Shown: piece after piece, positions 13,941 to 26,680 of the stretch | Numbering within the stretch: the first letter of the stretch is position 1 | How the letters are laid out: every line of letters begins with the position of its first letter | Assembly (NCBI GenBank): GCA_905221605.1 | Contig: CAJNDS010001868.1 | Span: forward strand, 669,001-733,000 | Direction of reading: 5' to 3' | DNA length: 64,000 bases | Source of the DNA: Symbiodinium natans | Taxonomy: Eukaryota > Sar > Dinophyceae > Suessiales > Symbiodiniaceae | Position numbers and translations under genes: made by a program | Notes under the pieces: generated by a model | Told to the model about the DNA's origin: nothing | The model's database searches: none | The model's input: the letters and a program-made list of their open reading frames with translations, nothing else

Positions 13941-16900
13941 CCTCTTTCCCAGCTTCCAGACCTCGGCCTGCTTCAACAGCGAGGTCCCGCAACTCGAACT
14001 TAGAACTCGAGTGAGCGCTTCAGTATGCTTTAGTTTTGGAGCGTGCTGAAGCCCAGCAACACCCAAGCATTTTGGGTTTTAAGGTTTCTCTTGAAAGAGG
14101 CTAGCCCCATCTCCACTAGGGCACCAAGGCCTCATGCTGAGTCTTGTAAGGTTTTTATTAGGATTCAGGGGGCCCACTACTTGAACGAGCCGTTTAGAGC
14201 CCTAGAGTGGCCCCCTACTTGAACCGTCTCGAAGAAGCCCTTGAAGCTCATGGACGAGCCCTCACAGGGTCCGACGGCGAGCTTTGAAGCTTGGCCAGAG
14301 GTGGTTTCGGTGTTCATGAGTGTTCCATGAGTGTTATCGAACCACCTAGTTTGATTTCGGCCGTGGGCCCATAGTTGCACCCCACCCCTGGAACTTGGTC
14401 GCGTGAACTTGTGGGCTGCTTTAACTGTTTGAAACCCCAAGGGACGCAGCTCTTTGGGTCTTGTGGGTAGAGGGTCCGAGATTACCTGGGAGAGTTTTGT
14501 TCTTCTGCCCCTGGCAGCTGAGGAGTTGGAGCAGGCTTTTGGCAGCCCTTTTCCTCGAGCCGTCCTTTCCGTTGCGCGGCGGGCCAATGCCAAAGGCAGC
14601 TGGATTTGGGGCTCCAAGTTGTTAAGGTGACATTGAGTGCAGACGGTCGAGGCTTGAAGAGACTGTGAGAGTTGGATAGTTGGAGTAAAGTGTTCCATGA
14701 AGATTACATGAAGCCCCTCACCAAGCTCACCACATCCCCAACACGCAATCGAGGTGCTTGTGTCTCCGCTCTGCGTGATGTGGCTCCTGTCGCTGCCCCT
14801 TGGCAGTGGAGGGAGATGTCCTCTGCCATGGGGAGGAGCTCCGTGATGTTGAGGGAAAGAGGTTTCGAAGGTCGTTCTGAATTCCTGGGTCTTGGGCTTG
14901 GTTGAGTCTAGAAGTACACCTCAGCCAAAGAAAGTGAGAAGCCTGCTACAACGAGTACAATATGCCTGGTACGATGGATTGCAGCTTGCGCAAACTTGGC
15001 GCGCCATGGGGCCACCTCGGCTGTCAACAGAGGGCATCATGTGGCTGGGGCCCCACGCCTCTGGCAAATGGCAGATGGAAGGCTGAAGCGTATCATGAGT
15101 CATGAGTCGTGGCGTGGCTCCACCCTGACCGATGCCATCATATCCATTATCATTCATCTCATGCTCACGCGGGCCAGGGTTCGGGTTTTGCATGCAGCCG
15201 TTCCTAGTCGTGAGCGGGCAGGCCCTAGAGGCCCTATGGTCAGAAACATTCATATGACATTTTCCGTACCGAAAATTAAAGCAGCTAGTGGGCCTTGAGG
15301 GAAGTTGGATGGTTCCTGCAATACGAATAAAAGATTGTAGCAACACTAGCATCGACAAGTAGTAAATTCGACCGCTTGGTAGTTGTAGCATCAATAGGCA
15401 TGCGCTTCTCTTCTAGCTGCAGCGGCGTATGTTTTAGGGGTTTGCGGTAGTAGGTTGTGCGGCCTGGGACGCAGGACTACACGCTCGTCATCGTTTGGCT
15501 GGGACAATCGGCCCTATGCACTTGCTCTGTGACTAGGCTACATGCAGGATTATCGCACTATAGTCTAGCACAGCAAAACGTGCAGATGCAGAATGCATGC
15601 CCAATCAGTGGGTTTGGCGGTGGAAGACCCGGACCAGGAGAACAGCTGAGCTAAATCTGGCGGCGAGTCAATTGAAACATAATTTCTGCTTCAGTTTCAC
15701 GATCTTTCGGGGACACCGAGCGCTTTTGTCGAGCTGCGCAATTTCAAACAGCATGTGAACGGGCGGAAATTAAGCAGAACTGGGGTGCAAGTTTCTGCAA
15801 CTCGGCATGGGGTGCAGTTTCAAGAAGTGTACTGGACGTACTCGGGGACTGGGGCGCATGCTTCCAAAACAAACAGAAAATTGTTCGTTACACAAATTTT
15901 TGCATCAACCAACCCCACACCGGGGGTGAGGAATGCGAGGAGATTGGGGCACGAGTACAAGTTAGCTGTCAGAAATGAATATTCCCTTCATGATGTCAGG
16001 TGCAGAGTCTTCAGAAATTTGGCCCCAAGCTTGCCGAGGCATTGGCCAGCCAGAATGCCAAAAGGCCCTGCCTTTGCATCTTCATCAGTAGTCTGAGCCG
16101 CTTGGCTGAAAGATGCTTTATGCGGAAGCCCTAAGACGCTAAGGCTCCAAGGGCAGCACATTGCCAGGTTGTCTTTTGTTGTGGTGTCACGTGAATCTGC
16201 CTGGCGAAGTAGAACATGTGCTACCAAGCCCTGTACTTCTGAGAGCTTCTCGCACTCAGGCTTGCGGCTCCTGCGCCTGTTGGTTCACCAAAAGGCTGTA
16301 CGGCGAATGGCGCAGCCTGGACGACACTACTCAGTATTAGCATTTTGGGTTGATTAGGCTACAGAGACAGACCGTCGCATGCAGAAGGGCATGTGGTGAC
16401 ATAGATGTTCGCTTTTTTGTGGCCTACATCCTAAACCCTGAACCCTAAACCCTAATCCCTAAACCCGCAAAGTCACAGAACTAGTTCCGCCTGTCACTGC
16501 TTGAATCAGCTCGGGCACTACTTGAATCAGCTCGGGCATCTATGACAATCTATGAGGGGTATGTGTTGGAAACTCACGCCGGCCAAGGTTGCATCTCTGC
16601 ACCGTGGCTGTTCTCGCAGACGAAGGAGGAGGCCATCAAAGACAGCGGCACCCCAGACGAGCTATCAGTGTGCGGGCTCGTGCACGGGTCCGCAGCCCGT
16701 TGCACAAAAGGCCTCTGAGCAAGGGCCTCCGCCCCAGATCCTCTCTTTTTCTTCGCAGCTGCCCTTGCTAGCCCAGCTGGACGTGGGGAGGTGACCTCTA
16801 AGAACGGGCATGCTGGTTCTGTTGGCTCACGCCTGACTTCATAGCCTGCCGAACTGTCCAACAATCGGACTCCGCCAGTCCGCCACATTCCCAATCCAAC

Positions 16901-18101
16901 GGACTCCACCGGGATTTCCAAATGTTCCCGCAGCTTTGGAGCAACCGTTTGAAGAGAGCTGCCGCGACAAACCTGACTTGCACTGCCCTGGGGGAAGGCC
17001 AGACTAATATCTTACGTTAATGCAGTACAACTACGGCTGCGCTGCGGTTGCCTTCTACTACAACGTCTAGTGCTGCTGCTAATTGGCGAGCGCTACCGGT
17101 GTTGGTGCTGCTAAGAGTACGAGAGTGACGACTACGGTTTCCACGCTGGCTGCGACCACTACGACTAACGACTACTGTGACCACTACTACAGTACTTTTC
17201 TGTGGGTAGTAGGCAAGTCCTCCTACGACGAGGGATTGAACTAGGGCTGCTGACGACTGCTGTTGTTGTGTTCTCTTTTTCTTCCTTCGCCTGCTCCCGC
17301 GCTGCAAGTGCACCCCCCAGCCGCAGCCGATAGTGGTTCGAGCGCCAAGCGCGCTGTTCGGTTGTCAATCTTGATGATGTGGACATTCCAGGCCATTGCG
17401 TAGGATCAGATTTGCACACCTTGAACACAAAGCCTGCCCATGTCTGCCCATACCAGCCCTCCCCTTGGCTCCTGCAGACCGTTGCTAGGCGTCGCTGAGC
17501 AAAAGCCATTCATATGCTCCCTCCACGCTCGGGGCTCGGTGGCCAGGAGTCATTTCCTTTTCAGGGTTTTCGGGTCGCCGGGGAGAATGCTACCGAATCC
17601 TGAGCCCAGACGAAGACCGCCCTAAGTTTGAAGTCTCATTTGGGGTTCGGTTCTGGCTTGGGCTGGGTTTTGGGGCCTGTTAGTTAGGGGGCCTAAGGTT
17701 GGCTTGCGGCCTTTGCTAGTTTCAGGTTCCCCTTTCCAAACTGCATTCTCAGGGCCCTGGAGATTCGAGGGCTACGGACTGAAACTAGAGCATAATGCGG
17801 AAGACGGCTGCGAAGGCAGACGCAGGGCGCATGGACAGCTTCCCCAAGACAGCCCACCATGCCGCAGAGGCAGCCCGTCACGAGTCACTTGTGGGCTTGC
17901 GGGCTTTCGGTCTTGCGGACGCGTGTCGAAGGCTGCGGTTTGATGGTATGTGTTCGGCTTGGCAGAGTGGGCCTTGGGTGGTGCCAATGTTGTTAGGATT
18001 CGTCATGATGCTGCTGTTTTCTGAAGGGCAGACGATACCAGCTGAGCTTCCAGTGTAGGCTCTTTTCTATTCCAAGGGTTTGGACCTTGCCCTTAGCGCA
18101 T
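13941..18101. other. No recognisable gene; CTAC-rich patch
   Basis: Short open frames without motifs. At 17020-17280 the sequence is a degenerate trinucleotide patch built from ACGACTACT- and GCTGCTG-like words on the plus strand, giving Val/Gln/Arg runs on the minus strand. Confidence 0.5.
16430..16466 (+). repeat. Interstitial telomere-like repeat (CCCTAAA)n
   Basis: Five imperfect CCCTAAA/CCCTGAA/CCCTAAT units, matching the TTTAGGG telomere motif on the other strand. Confidence 0.85.
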
Positions 18102-18562
18102 TGTGCGTGCACGCGTGCGTGCGTGCGCGCGTGTGCACGTGCGCACGTGGGCGTGCGCGTGTGCGGGTGCGGGTGTGCGCGGGCGGGTGCGCGTGGGCGG
18201 GTGCGCGTGGGCGGGTGCGTGGGCGGGTGCGTGTGGGCGGGTGCGCCGTGTGCGGGTGCGCGTGGGCGTGTGCGCGTGGGCGTGTGCGCGTGGGCGTGTG
18301 CGCATGGGCGTGTGCGCGTGGGCGTGTGCGCGTGGGCGTGTGTGTGTTTGTGACGCTGCGTGTGGGCGTGTGCGTGTGACGCTGCGTGTGGGCGTGTGCT
18401 TGTGACGCTGCGTGCGGCGTGTGACGCTGCGTGTGACGCTGCGTGTGGGCGTGTGCGTGTGACGCTGCGTGTGGGCGTGTGGGAGTGTGGGCGCGTGGGC
18501 GCGTGGGCGGGTGGGCGTGTGGGCGTGTGTAGGCGTGTGGGCGTCTGTGTGTGTGTGTGTGC
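18102..18562 (+). repeat. GT/GC-rich minisatellite
   Basis: Alternating purine-pyrimidine DNA. It begins with GTGCGTGCACGCG words, passes into GCGTGGGCGTGT 12-mers, then GACGCTGCGTGTGGGCGTGT units, and ends in (GT)n. Such sequence can adopt left-handed DNA. Open frames of up to 193 codons across it (Cys/Val/Arg, His/Thr or Ala runs) are products of the periodicity. Confidence 0.95.
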
Positions 18563-21500
18563 CCTCAGATTCAATACCTACCCGTAAGACCAGGCCAGCC
18601 ATAAGAGGGCTAAAAAAAGGTCTTAACGACTTCAGAAGAGTTGTGTAAGTCATTAAAGCTGAGTGGTTTCAGGGCTTCAGGGTGTTTTTTGTTTGCTCAT
18701 CTGCTTCCTTTTAGGCTCGCCCTACCCACGCGGCCTCCATTGACTGGGCCAACACAGGCACAAGTCGGCGCACGAGCAATTTCGGATGGGTTTTCCAGAC
18801 AGTTGAGAAGCAGTGATTCGATTTGGTCTCATCAGTTTGCTTCACTGGATGCAGTGTTGCAGGGGTGTGGTAGACGCCATCCCTCCTGAACACTGCGCCC
18901 AACCGTAGAGCCGTAAGCACAGCAGGCATCCTGGGTTATCGGATCTATTCCAACATTTCAAACTCGGAGCCGTGGGCCGTCTTTATCGTCTTTGCTACCC
19001 GAGAGCAGACTTGGTACGCGCGCGCATGCATATTACGTGCGCATGCATGCGTACGTATGCACGAGCCTACCTAGATTTTTACAGCCCTGCATGTCCACCT
19101 CGCGTCACATACCTGCGTATCCACACTTTCGCAGGCATATATAAACCTGAACCGAAATCCCCGGCCGCCCCAACCTCAGAGGTGATTCGAAGTGGCATCC
19201 TTACGGAGCGCTACGGGCGTCTGGAGCTCATTCGTGCGGACATGGCCGGAGGAGTTCAACATGGTTCAACTCCCAAGCCCCAAAGTTGGGTCAAGCTGTC
19301 GAGAATTTTACAAAGTGTTTTCAGATGTTTCCAGGCCATACAACACTGCCCGAATGCGCGAACGGTGAACGTCGCCTGATGACCCCAAGCAAAGGGGTCT
19401 GTTGGCTCAGTTGGGCTTTTGCAAAACGTCCATACAGGCCATTGCTTTCCGGGACCACAGTTGGTGCTCGAACAAAACCTATCTACGTGACATGACATGC
19501 ATGTATTGGTCATGGGCAAGGCCCCATGCTGAATAGTCGGCAGAGATAGTGCTGTGACTGCGTGCGGCCTTGCCCACCCACCCCCCCCGTTCCCTTGTGC
19601 TGATCTTCGTTTGGTTTGACAACTCTGCGCAAAGCGCACGCCGCCTTGCCCTGGCGAGGTCCAGCCTCCTCGTCTCCGCGACCATGCTATTCATGGAGGC
19701 CTGTCTTGGTTCCGGGGCTTGCGGGAGAGGATGCAGGGAAAAACGGTTCAATCCCCCAGGACCTATTGCTGCAAAGCATCAGCCCACAAATCCCTACAGT
19801 GCAGTGTTCATGCCTCATGACAAAAGGGCCTCTAGAAGGGCCTTTGCCCGGCCGGGTCCAGGAGCCACAAGTTGGCAGAATTGGCAGCCTTGGCTTCAAT
19901 CGCATGGCTTGATGCGACTTGACCTCCAGCCCGCCCCAACCTCTCCCAAACACGCTTGTGAAGGCGTGCATCTGTGCAGCTGTGATGTCAGGTCTCGTGC
20001 AGTAGAGCCCATGGGCACCCAGTTCAGACCTTACTCGGGGCACTGCCAAACAGCGAGAAGAGCAGGGGGCAACGAGTGAGTGTTGCATGAACTTGGCACG
20101 TTTCTGTGCATCTACCAGCCCATAAAGCCTAAATCTCAAGTACACCATTAGCTCTTCTTGCGCCGCCCCCAAAGGCCTGCGCTGATCTGCCGCAAACTCA
20201 GCTTCAAAGTTAGATCAGCTGCGTTTCCGCAGTCGACCCCAGCCTTGATCTCCAAATCCCAGCTCATCTTGATGCCGGGACCCTGTTCAATCTTGCACGA
20301 CTGTCTTGGCCCCAAGTCTCGGGTTCGCAGGTCCCGAAGCGGATCCCACAATCTGCCATTGACGACCCCTTGGATGCCGCACCCCCCCCCCCCCCCCTAG
20401 CGCAAGAATAGGGGTTCATGATGGTTCATGCCAAGCAGAGGTCGAAGTCCAGCCTTGAGCCCGAGTACAGGCCACGCCCTCGCAGTCCAGGGCAAAACGC
20501 CTTGAATGTCCCGCTTGTTTGTGCAGCACGAAGTTTTGGTTCTCCAGATTCTCAAGCACGAGTGGCCTCCCTGCAGCCTTGCGGTTTCCGAGGGCGAGTG
20601 CCCGTCATGCAGCAGCGCAGCGTGCCTGGCCCTGTAGGTGCGGGAAGGGATGGGTCATGCTCACTGCCACGGACACGCCAACTTTCACGAATGTTCATAC
20701 CTCCATTGGTGCACCACCACAGTCTAACGGGCCCCAATTGCCCTCTACCTGCCCTGAAAATCCTGAGCCTCAGCCACAACCTGCAGAAGCCAGAGAACCG
20801 TTCAGAGGCCGGCCGAGCTCGGCGCCCCGACGGCCCAAGGCCGTGACGAGGGCCCATGCCCCGTTGCACAGAGGCTTCGTCAAATAGAATAAGCGTGGGC
20901 GGAGCGTGGTTTGAAATCTAATCTAGGAGGGATGTTTGCATCTTTTCTAAGCATCGTCGCCCGGACAAGCTGGTTCAATGTGTCTGGAGAAGCAGGGTGC
21001 AGAGTAGGGTGGCGGTGGGCCTGCAAGCACAAGTCACAAGGCGTGCCTCGTGTCGTGAGGGTGGCGGGGTCGAAAGTCGGCCAGTACCATTGCCAACGCC
21101 GGTTGGCCATGAACCCTTGTCTCGTTTACAAAGATCCACACGGGGGTGCTTACAGCTTTTGCGTTTTCAGGGACAGCTCTTTGATTCCCAAATTTCCATT
21201 GCTCAGGGTTTGGAACCGAAGCTTGCGTGGGCCCAGGCCCGCACGCCTCCTCTGCAAACACGCGAGCGGAACCGACAGAAGGTGGAGACCGCATCGCAGG
21301 AGCAGGGCCTGCACGGTGGGAAGAAGCCTTGAAGGTTGGAACATGTTCGAGCCGGCAAAAGGTCTTCAGGATTCGGCGTAATAAGAGCTTGCTTCCGACA
21401 GCGCCAGATGTCCTGCTTCTCTCTGGGCAAAGAGGCAAACATCAAGTTTCAAGGTGAAAGGCGAAAGGCTGCCCGTAACAACCACGCAGCTGAAGGAGGC

Positions 21501-22270
21501 GCGAGCTGCGGAGGCTGGTGAAAATAGGCCCGGCGGGTCAAGCTTACATGCGGTGTGGCTTGTGGCCATGTTGTAGTCTCTACACTTCAGCCTAAACTTA
21601 GGTCTAGGAATGCTCAGAGCCTTTTCAAAGCTGACCAGGGCTTTGGTCAAGTTATTCCCCATAGAGCGCAGTATGCGCAGTGCTGGGGGCCCTCTGTGGC
21701 CATCCCCCAAGGCCTTCAAGTTCGAAAAGCCCGAAGCATCCAAGCCCCCAACCCCAACTTCCACGTCTTGAGGTACGAGAAATACCTGCAGCCAGAAGGA
21801 TTTTCCATCCCCTCGAAGAGCTTCACCTGGGCCCCTGTGTATGCAAGAAGGGGGCTGTTGGATTTCCCTTGGCGATTGCTCAGGGGCTGTTGTGGGCATT
21901 TAGGGTCATTATCTCTGACGCCTTATGCTTCAGTGCACAGATGATGAACCTAGGGATGTATCCACTCAAGGATGAAAGAGTGTTTTTTTTGACTCGCTTG
22001 GTCAATGTCCAGAGTGCACAGACCGGAGCTTCATTGCCGGCTCTTGCGGCGGGAGTGTGGACCATGCGCAGGCAGCGCCAGAGCCGTGAGCGCAGTGGAC
22101 TTCACTTCTCATCCCAAAACCCGCAACTCAAATGAAAGATCTCAGAGCCCGAAGCCAGAGCCAGAGCTCTTTTTTGTTCCAAAGCCCTATAGACAGAATC
22201 TGGACCCCCTGTGAGAGTGCCTCGACTGCTTCGTCCAAGGTGTCACCCAGTTCGTTCGCACAGCGGCTGC

Positions 22271-22315
22271 GGCACCAGGGGCACCCGCAGCACCAGGGGC
22301 ACCAGGGCCACCAGG
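22271..22315 (+). repeat. Short CACCAGGGG minisatellite
   Basis: About five imperfect 9-12-bp units. The minus strand reads as Gly-Ala-Pro triplets resembling collagen over only 15 residues; too short to call a protein. Confidence 0.75.
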
Positions 22316-22776
22316 TGCAGAGATGCTGCAAATCTGCAGCAAACCTCCAAAAGAAACGTTGTTTTTCCCCAAAACAGTTTTCCAATGTTTTCCAACACTA
22401 CGGGGTTCTTATAATCCAGAGTAAAGGAGGGTTTTGATTGAGTTGCGCGATCGACGCCCGAGAAGCATACCAAACGCATGCGAAAGGTGCGCGGGTACAC
22501 GGACGCAATTCCTCCAGCGGTGCTCACATTTCGGACAGCAGACAAAGGCGCAGGTGACGTCCCCGACTTCCTGAGGCCTCGACACACCGCAAATTGCATG
22601 CTTTCGGCTTCGTGGATGTCGAATCGGGCTCGCGCCTCGGCACCGTGCGCCTTTCGTGATGGAAATCGTGCTCTCCGCCCAGGCCCGCTGTGTTTCTCGC
22701 GGCTTGCATCGCTTCGCGTCCGGGAAAACATGGCAGGTGCGTGGAATGCTGCGTTCTTGCATACTGAGGGGATTTT

Positions 22777-23050
22777 GCAATTCGCAATGTCGGAAATCGC
22801 GCTCGCCATCCTCTCAATGAACTGTCATCGCTTTGGGACGTCGGGGATCGCGAATTGCGACAATGTGACGTCTGGGCTCACCAAATGCGAAACTGTCGTC
22901 GCTCTTTACATTTCGGGCTCATGACAATCGCACTCCCGCCTAGGCGCCGTGTGCATCGACGTCGCCGTCCTCACAAGTGTCGTCGCTTTTGAACGCCTGG
23001 GTTCACGAAGTGCGAAAATGTCGTCGCTTACGTCTGGGTTCGCGCACTGC
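22777..23050 (+). repeat. Degenerate repeat around TGCGAAAATGTCGTCGCT
   Basis: Recurring words TCGCGAATTGCGACAATGTG, AAATGCGAAACTGTCGTCGC and AAGTGCGAAAATGTCGTCGC, interleaved with ACGTCTGGG(T/C)TC. Spacing is irregular at roughly 50-140 bp, so this is an old, diverged tandem family. Confidence 0.6.
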
Positions 23051-24734
23051 TGGAGGACATCACCCGGAGCTCCGGCCGAGGAAGTTCGGAAGTTCAGTGG
23101 CTCCAAGGTCGACATTATGTAGCACAAATTCGTTTAGCTTGCGGACATCTAGGGAGGATGTGTGAAGCTCCACTGGCGCCAAGTCGTTCTTTCGTGACCC
23201 GTGTCGCTTGTCGTGTCCCGATGTGGTCTCTCACTGTTTGGGGTCCGCGCTGCACAGTTGTGAGCGTACAGTCACTGTTGTGGGGGTTTCCACAGTCCTT
23301 GCTGCGGCACTAGGCTCGTGAAGTCGCGAATCCTGCATCGGCTTCGCCGGGCCCAGCTTTCTAGACGAGGGCTTCGTAAGAACCCTGTGCTTGAAGACCG
23401 TGTCAAAGGATCCCAATGCCTCCCTAAGCTAACTCTCCACCCCCCTCACACTCCAAGCTAGTGCCGGAACCCTGAAAGCATTGGATCCCTTGAGTCTGCC
23501 GGCGCAGGTCCTTGTCCAGGTCCCGAGCTCAGCTGAGGCCTTGGGTGCCCCGAAGATGCTCTTGTGGAGATGCTCCTGCCGAACTGAGGGGGCGAGTGCA
23601 TGGCAGAGAGAGTGGGAAGTCCATGGTCCACAGCTACAGTTGACATTCATGGTAAGCCAAAGGCATGGAACCAACGGAACCACCGAGCAGTTTTTGGTAG
23701 TTGAGCTGCCGAAACAGGAGATAGCTGCGCCGAGACGTGGTAGACTTCTGAATACAGATGCGCTCCCAAACCCTCCCCACGCCAGAAATTTCCTGCTCAA
23801 AGAGCGTGTTTCCACAGAGGTGCAGCAGTCTCAGCCGCCTTCCTCCCTGACAGAAGCCTCGTCTCGATCGGTCCGGCTTCCGAGCAAAGGGAGAGAAGGG
23901 CTGTAGAGTCACTGTCGAGGAACCGTGGGCCATCCGCAATCCCAGATTGGCGGAGCGGATCGCATTCTGAATAGATGTCTCGAGTTGGTGGTTACAAGGT
24001 TCAAGCGGTTGCAGAACGAAAGAAGTCCTGCTTCACGATGGTTTGCACGACGCTGTGCCTCAGCGTAAAAGCTAGGTCTCCTCGCTGGATGCCATGCCCA
24101 TTTCGCCGCCTGTGACACATCGCCTGGGGCTCAAAGCTCACCGATCTGAGCTTCGTGACTCGACAGGTGTGGTGTGGTTTCGGTAGGGTCATCGGAACTG
24201 TGGAAGCAGACCAAGTGCCTTTACATAATTTACTGACTGCTCTCGTGTGTTACGGCGTTCACTCTCCCGAAGTGCGCATTGCCGTTAGTGTCAGGTCCCT
24301 CGCAGTCCCTGCGCGATCCTCAGACTTCGTCCCTCTTGGCGAGTTTTGAGAGTTGGGGTCCTCCTTTACGCCTCGTCTACGACAGCTTGGCACCCTTCCT
24401 CTTTTCAGTACTTACTTTTTTTGGAGGTGAAGGTCCCCACAAGAAGTCGCGACAACTCCCATGCTGAGCAGAGCAGAGGGTTGAGTCGCTTCAAGGTATG
24501 GTGTGGGGGCTTTGAGAATGAAAGCATCCAGATTGCAACCTCGTGTTTCTAGTCGCCTGTGTTCTTGCTGGTGTTCTTGCTGCAGCAGCTGTCAACCTCA
24601 GCATCGCCCCGATTCTCAAGCGTACTAGTGGCCTGCACGTCACATTGTTAGTTGTTGGTTCCAGGATGCTCCAGGAATGATTGCTTTTTGTGCATGCAGC
24701 GCTTGGACCACTACTATAGCACTGTTAGAGCTAA

Positions 24735-25028
24735 AGCTTCAGACGCGAATTTCGGATCCGAAGCGTGTCCAGTTCCACACAGCTCTCCCTTCTCAGTGGC
24801 AAGCAGTCTTTGATCCGACTGCAAGTCACGTCCTCTGTTTACGAGCTGCGACAGCTTGTGCAGCGCGAGTTGAATAAAGGCATCTGGAAGCTCGTCGCCG
24901 CCTCCGGTCCAGAGACACGGGATGTCAAATGCATTCGAAGTAGCGACAACGGCTTTGCTGCTGTCACGGCCGATGGGTCTGTGGTGTCTTGGGGGATGGG
25001 AGGTAACAGAATTATCGGGCAGTTCTGA
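24735..25028 (+). CDS. Partial ubiquitin-like + RCC1-type repeat exon
   Basis: The open frame starts after TAA 24732 and ends at TGA 25026; it has no in-frame ATG near its start, so this is an internal exon or a remnant. It reads TQLSLLSGKQSLIRLQV, then ELRQLVQRELNKGIWKLV (ubiquitin-like strand, helix and strand), followed by VKCIRSSDNGFAAVTADGSV and VSWGMGG. The second part is one RCC1-like propeller blade in the form common in dinoflagellate 'HERC/RCC1-like' proteins, where FAAI-x-x-DGSVVTWG units repeat many times. A GT donor sits right after GMGG (GGAG|GTAACAG), so further blades could lie in later exons, but none was found in the rest of the window. Family members bind chromatin proteins or act in ubiquitin ligases; here only the fold family is inferred. 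It may be a truncated copy. Confidence 0.55.
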   Translation, partial: SFRREFRIRSVSSSTQLSLLSGKQSLIRLQVTSSVYELRQLVQRELNKGIWKLVAASGPETRDVKCIRSSDNGFAAVTADGSVVSWGMGGNRIIGQF

Positions 25029-26083
25029 AGGCGAGTGACCGATGCAGGGCGGAAGAAGTGGCCAAAGCTGAAATGAAGTTTTCTGGATGGCGGCATCGTG
25101 CTCCTAAGTCTCGAACCCGACTTGGGCTCGAGCGAAAACCGTGCCAGGCTTCTAGCGCAGTCTGGTGGGATCTACAAGCTCCCAAACGCGCCTAGAATTT
25201 CAAGCCTTCGAGCCTCGGCCAAGGTCCGTCGTCGACTCCATCGGCTCGCCCTCCACAGTACCCCAGGCTGGGAGGGTACTTGTAGGGCTTATGCCACGCA
25301 TGATAGGGTTCAAGTTGAGGTCATGAAGATTCGCTCTAGCAACATTCACACAGACACCGTGAAGGCCCTTGTCCCTTTTTTGTTTGTTTTCTCTTTGCCT
25401 GTCTTGCCCGCAGCGGTACCGAATCACATGTCATGAAATGGGATAGCCACGGTACAAGACAGGTCTAGTCAAGAATTCGTTGTTGCCCCTTGTTAATACT
25501 GTCATTTACTCCATTCATCTCCTTGCCATATTCGCGTTCTCTGGGTTAGCTCGTTGTCTTTGGACACGAGGTTTGTGTAAACCCCGCAACCCTACGTCCA
25601 AGCTCATCACGAGCCACCTTTTGCACTTCGTGGCCATGTCGGGTTGTGACCCTGAAGACCCCAGAAGCTGAAAGGTTCACCGTGGAAAGTTTCGCGTTGT
25701 CGCCCAAACCTCTGGCATTTCACGGCCGTGACCGGAAGACGTGGCGTCATGTGCAGTCCCGAAAAAGTTTTCCAGTTAAAGCCGTCCGGAGCGAAGACGA
25801 GGCCCCGACACAACCTGTCCAGGTCTCGAGCGAAACTTCCGGAAGCCCAGACAAAGCCTGGCACTGATGGGTTCACTGGGTGTTGATGGGTCTTGGGGAT
25901 AGTTTTGGCAAGTCGAGGCTTGGGCGTCCGATTCAAGGTTCTGATGAGTGCTATGCTTTTCTTTCAAGCGCCCGCAGTGGCTGTGTTGTGGTATTGTTTC
26001 TGATTCTCCTTGCATGCTTTCTTTGAAGGTCAGGAAGTTTCTCCATCACCCTGGCATACTGGGATGGTTCAGGGCGTTAGCAG

Positions 26084-26239
26084 ATGTCCGAGGAGAACAA
26101 CCCGCCGATGCCCACAGTTGCTGCAGAGCATGGTCGGCTGGCTCAGTTGAGATGCTTGTTCGAAGTTGATGCGCAATTAGCAGCTTTAAAGAGAGATGGA
26201 AGGGCCAAACGAAATATTTACAAGGTTTCTGTGTTTTGA
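26084..26239 (+). CDS. Possible small ORF or first exon
   Basis: A 51-codon frame starting MSEENNPPMPTVAAEHGRLA and continuing LRCLFEVDAQLAALKRDGR. The TVAAEHGRLAQL segment is reminiscent of an ankyrin-type helix but too short to assign. A GT donor follows AAG at 26224. If used with the AG at 26524, it would join in frame to the candidate downstream. Confidence 0.22.
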   Translation: MSEENNPPMPTVAAEHGRLAQLRCLFEVDAQLAALKRDGRAKRNIYKVSVF

Positions 26240-26464
26240 CTGGAGCGTGCTGGGGCTGAGCTTCGGCCACTTCAGCAATCTCAAGGGAATCCTAAACTTT
26301 CCCAAGCCACCAAAACTATGCAGAATCAGAACATCACTTTAAAGGATGTTAATCAGACACACTATAAACCCTTACACCAACCTTATATAAACGCCTGCCA
26401 GGTGTCAACGGTGCCCTGGCATGGCAGGATCCCAGTTCCAGGAGAGCACCCTGGGAGGGTTTGA

Positions 26465-26680
26465 GGTTCCAAGTGTGGGACTGGGGGAATATCTGGGGAT
26501 GTTCCGCGTGATCTGCTCGAACAGCAAAAAGGTATCATTGCGCAAGAGAAGAAGGCCCAAAGTCTATGCTTCAGAAAACCAGCCGCACTCTTTAAGTCAC
26601 TATTCACCCGCGACCCGGACCCGATGGCACAGAGTTGTGTTTATTGCGACGCCGACACGCGTTGTTTTCAAACAGCTTGA
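26465..26680 (+). CDS. Possible exon of an unknown protein
   Basis: Open after TGA 26462 until TGA 26678, without an early ATG. It reads DVPRDLLEQQKGIIAQEKKA, then FRKPAALFKSLFTRDPDP. A possible acceptor, GAACAG, ends at 26524 in phase. Residue composition is protein-like and first codon positions are purine-rich; no family recognised. Confidence 0.22.
   Translation, partial: GSKCGTGGISGDVPRDLLEQQKGIIAQEKKAQSLCFRKPAALFKSLFTRDPDPMAQSCVYCDADTRCFQTA

Larger units (their letters stand above)
18563..24734. other. No recognisable gene
   Basis: Short frames on both strands without motifs. It contains a palindrome-rich GCATGC/CGTACG stretch at 19016-19066, poly-C (16) at 20382-20397, a CACCAGGGG cluster at 22271-22315, and the degenerate repeat at 22777-23050. 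Confidence 0.5.

Noticed and set aside
18080-18653. Long frames on both strands over the GT/GC array
   Set aside because: Low-complexity Cys/Val/Arg, Ala/His and His/Thr repeats produced by the array.
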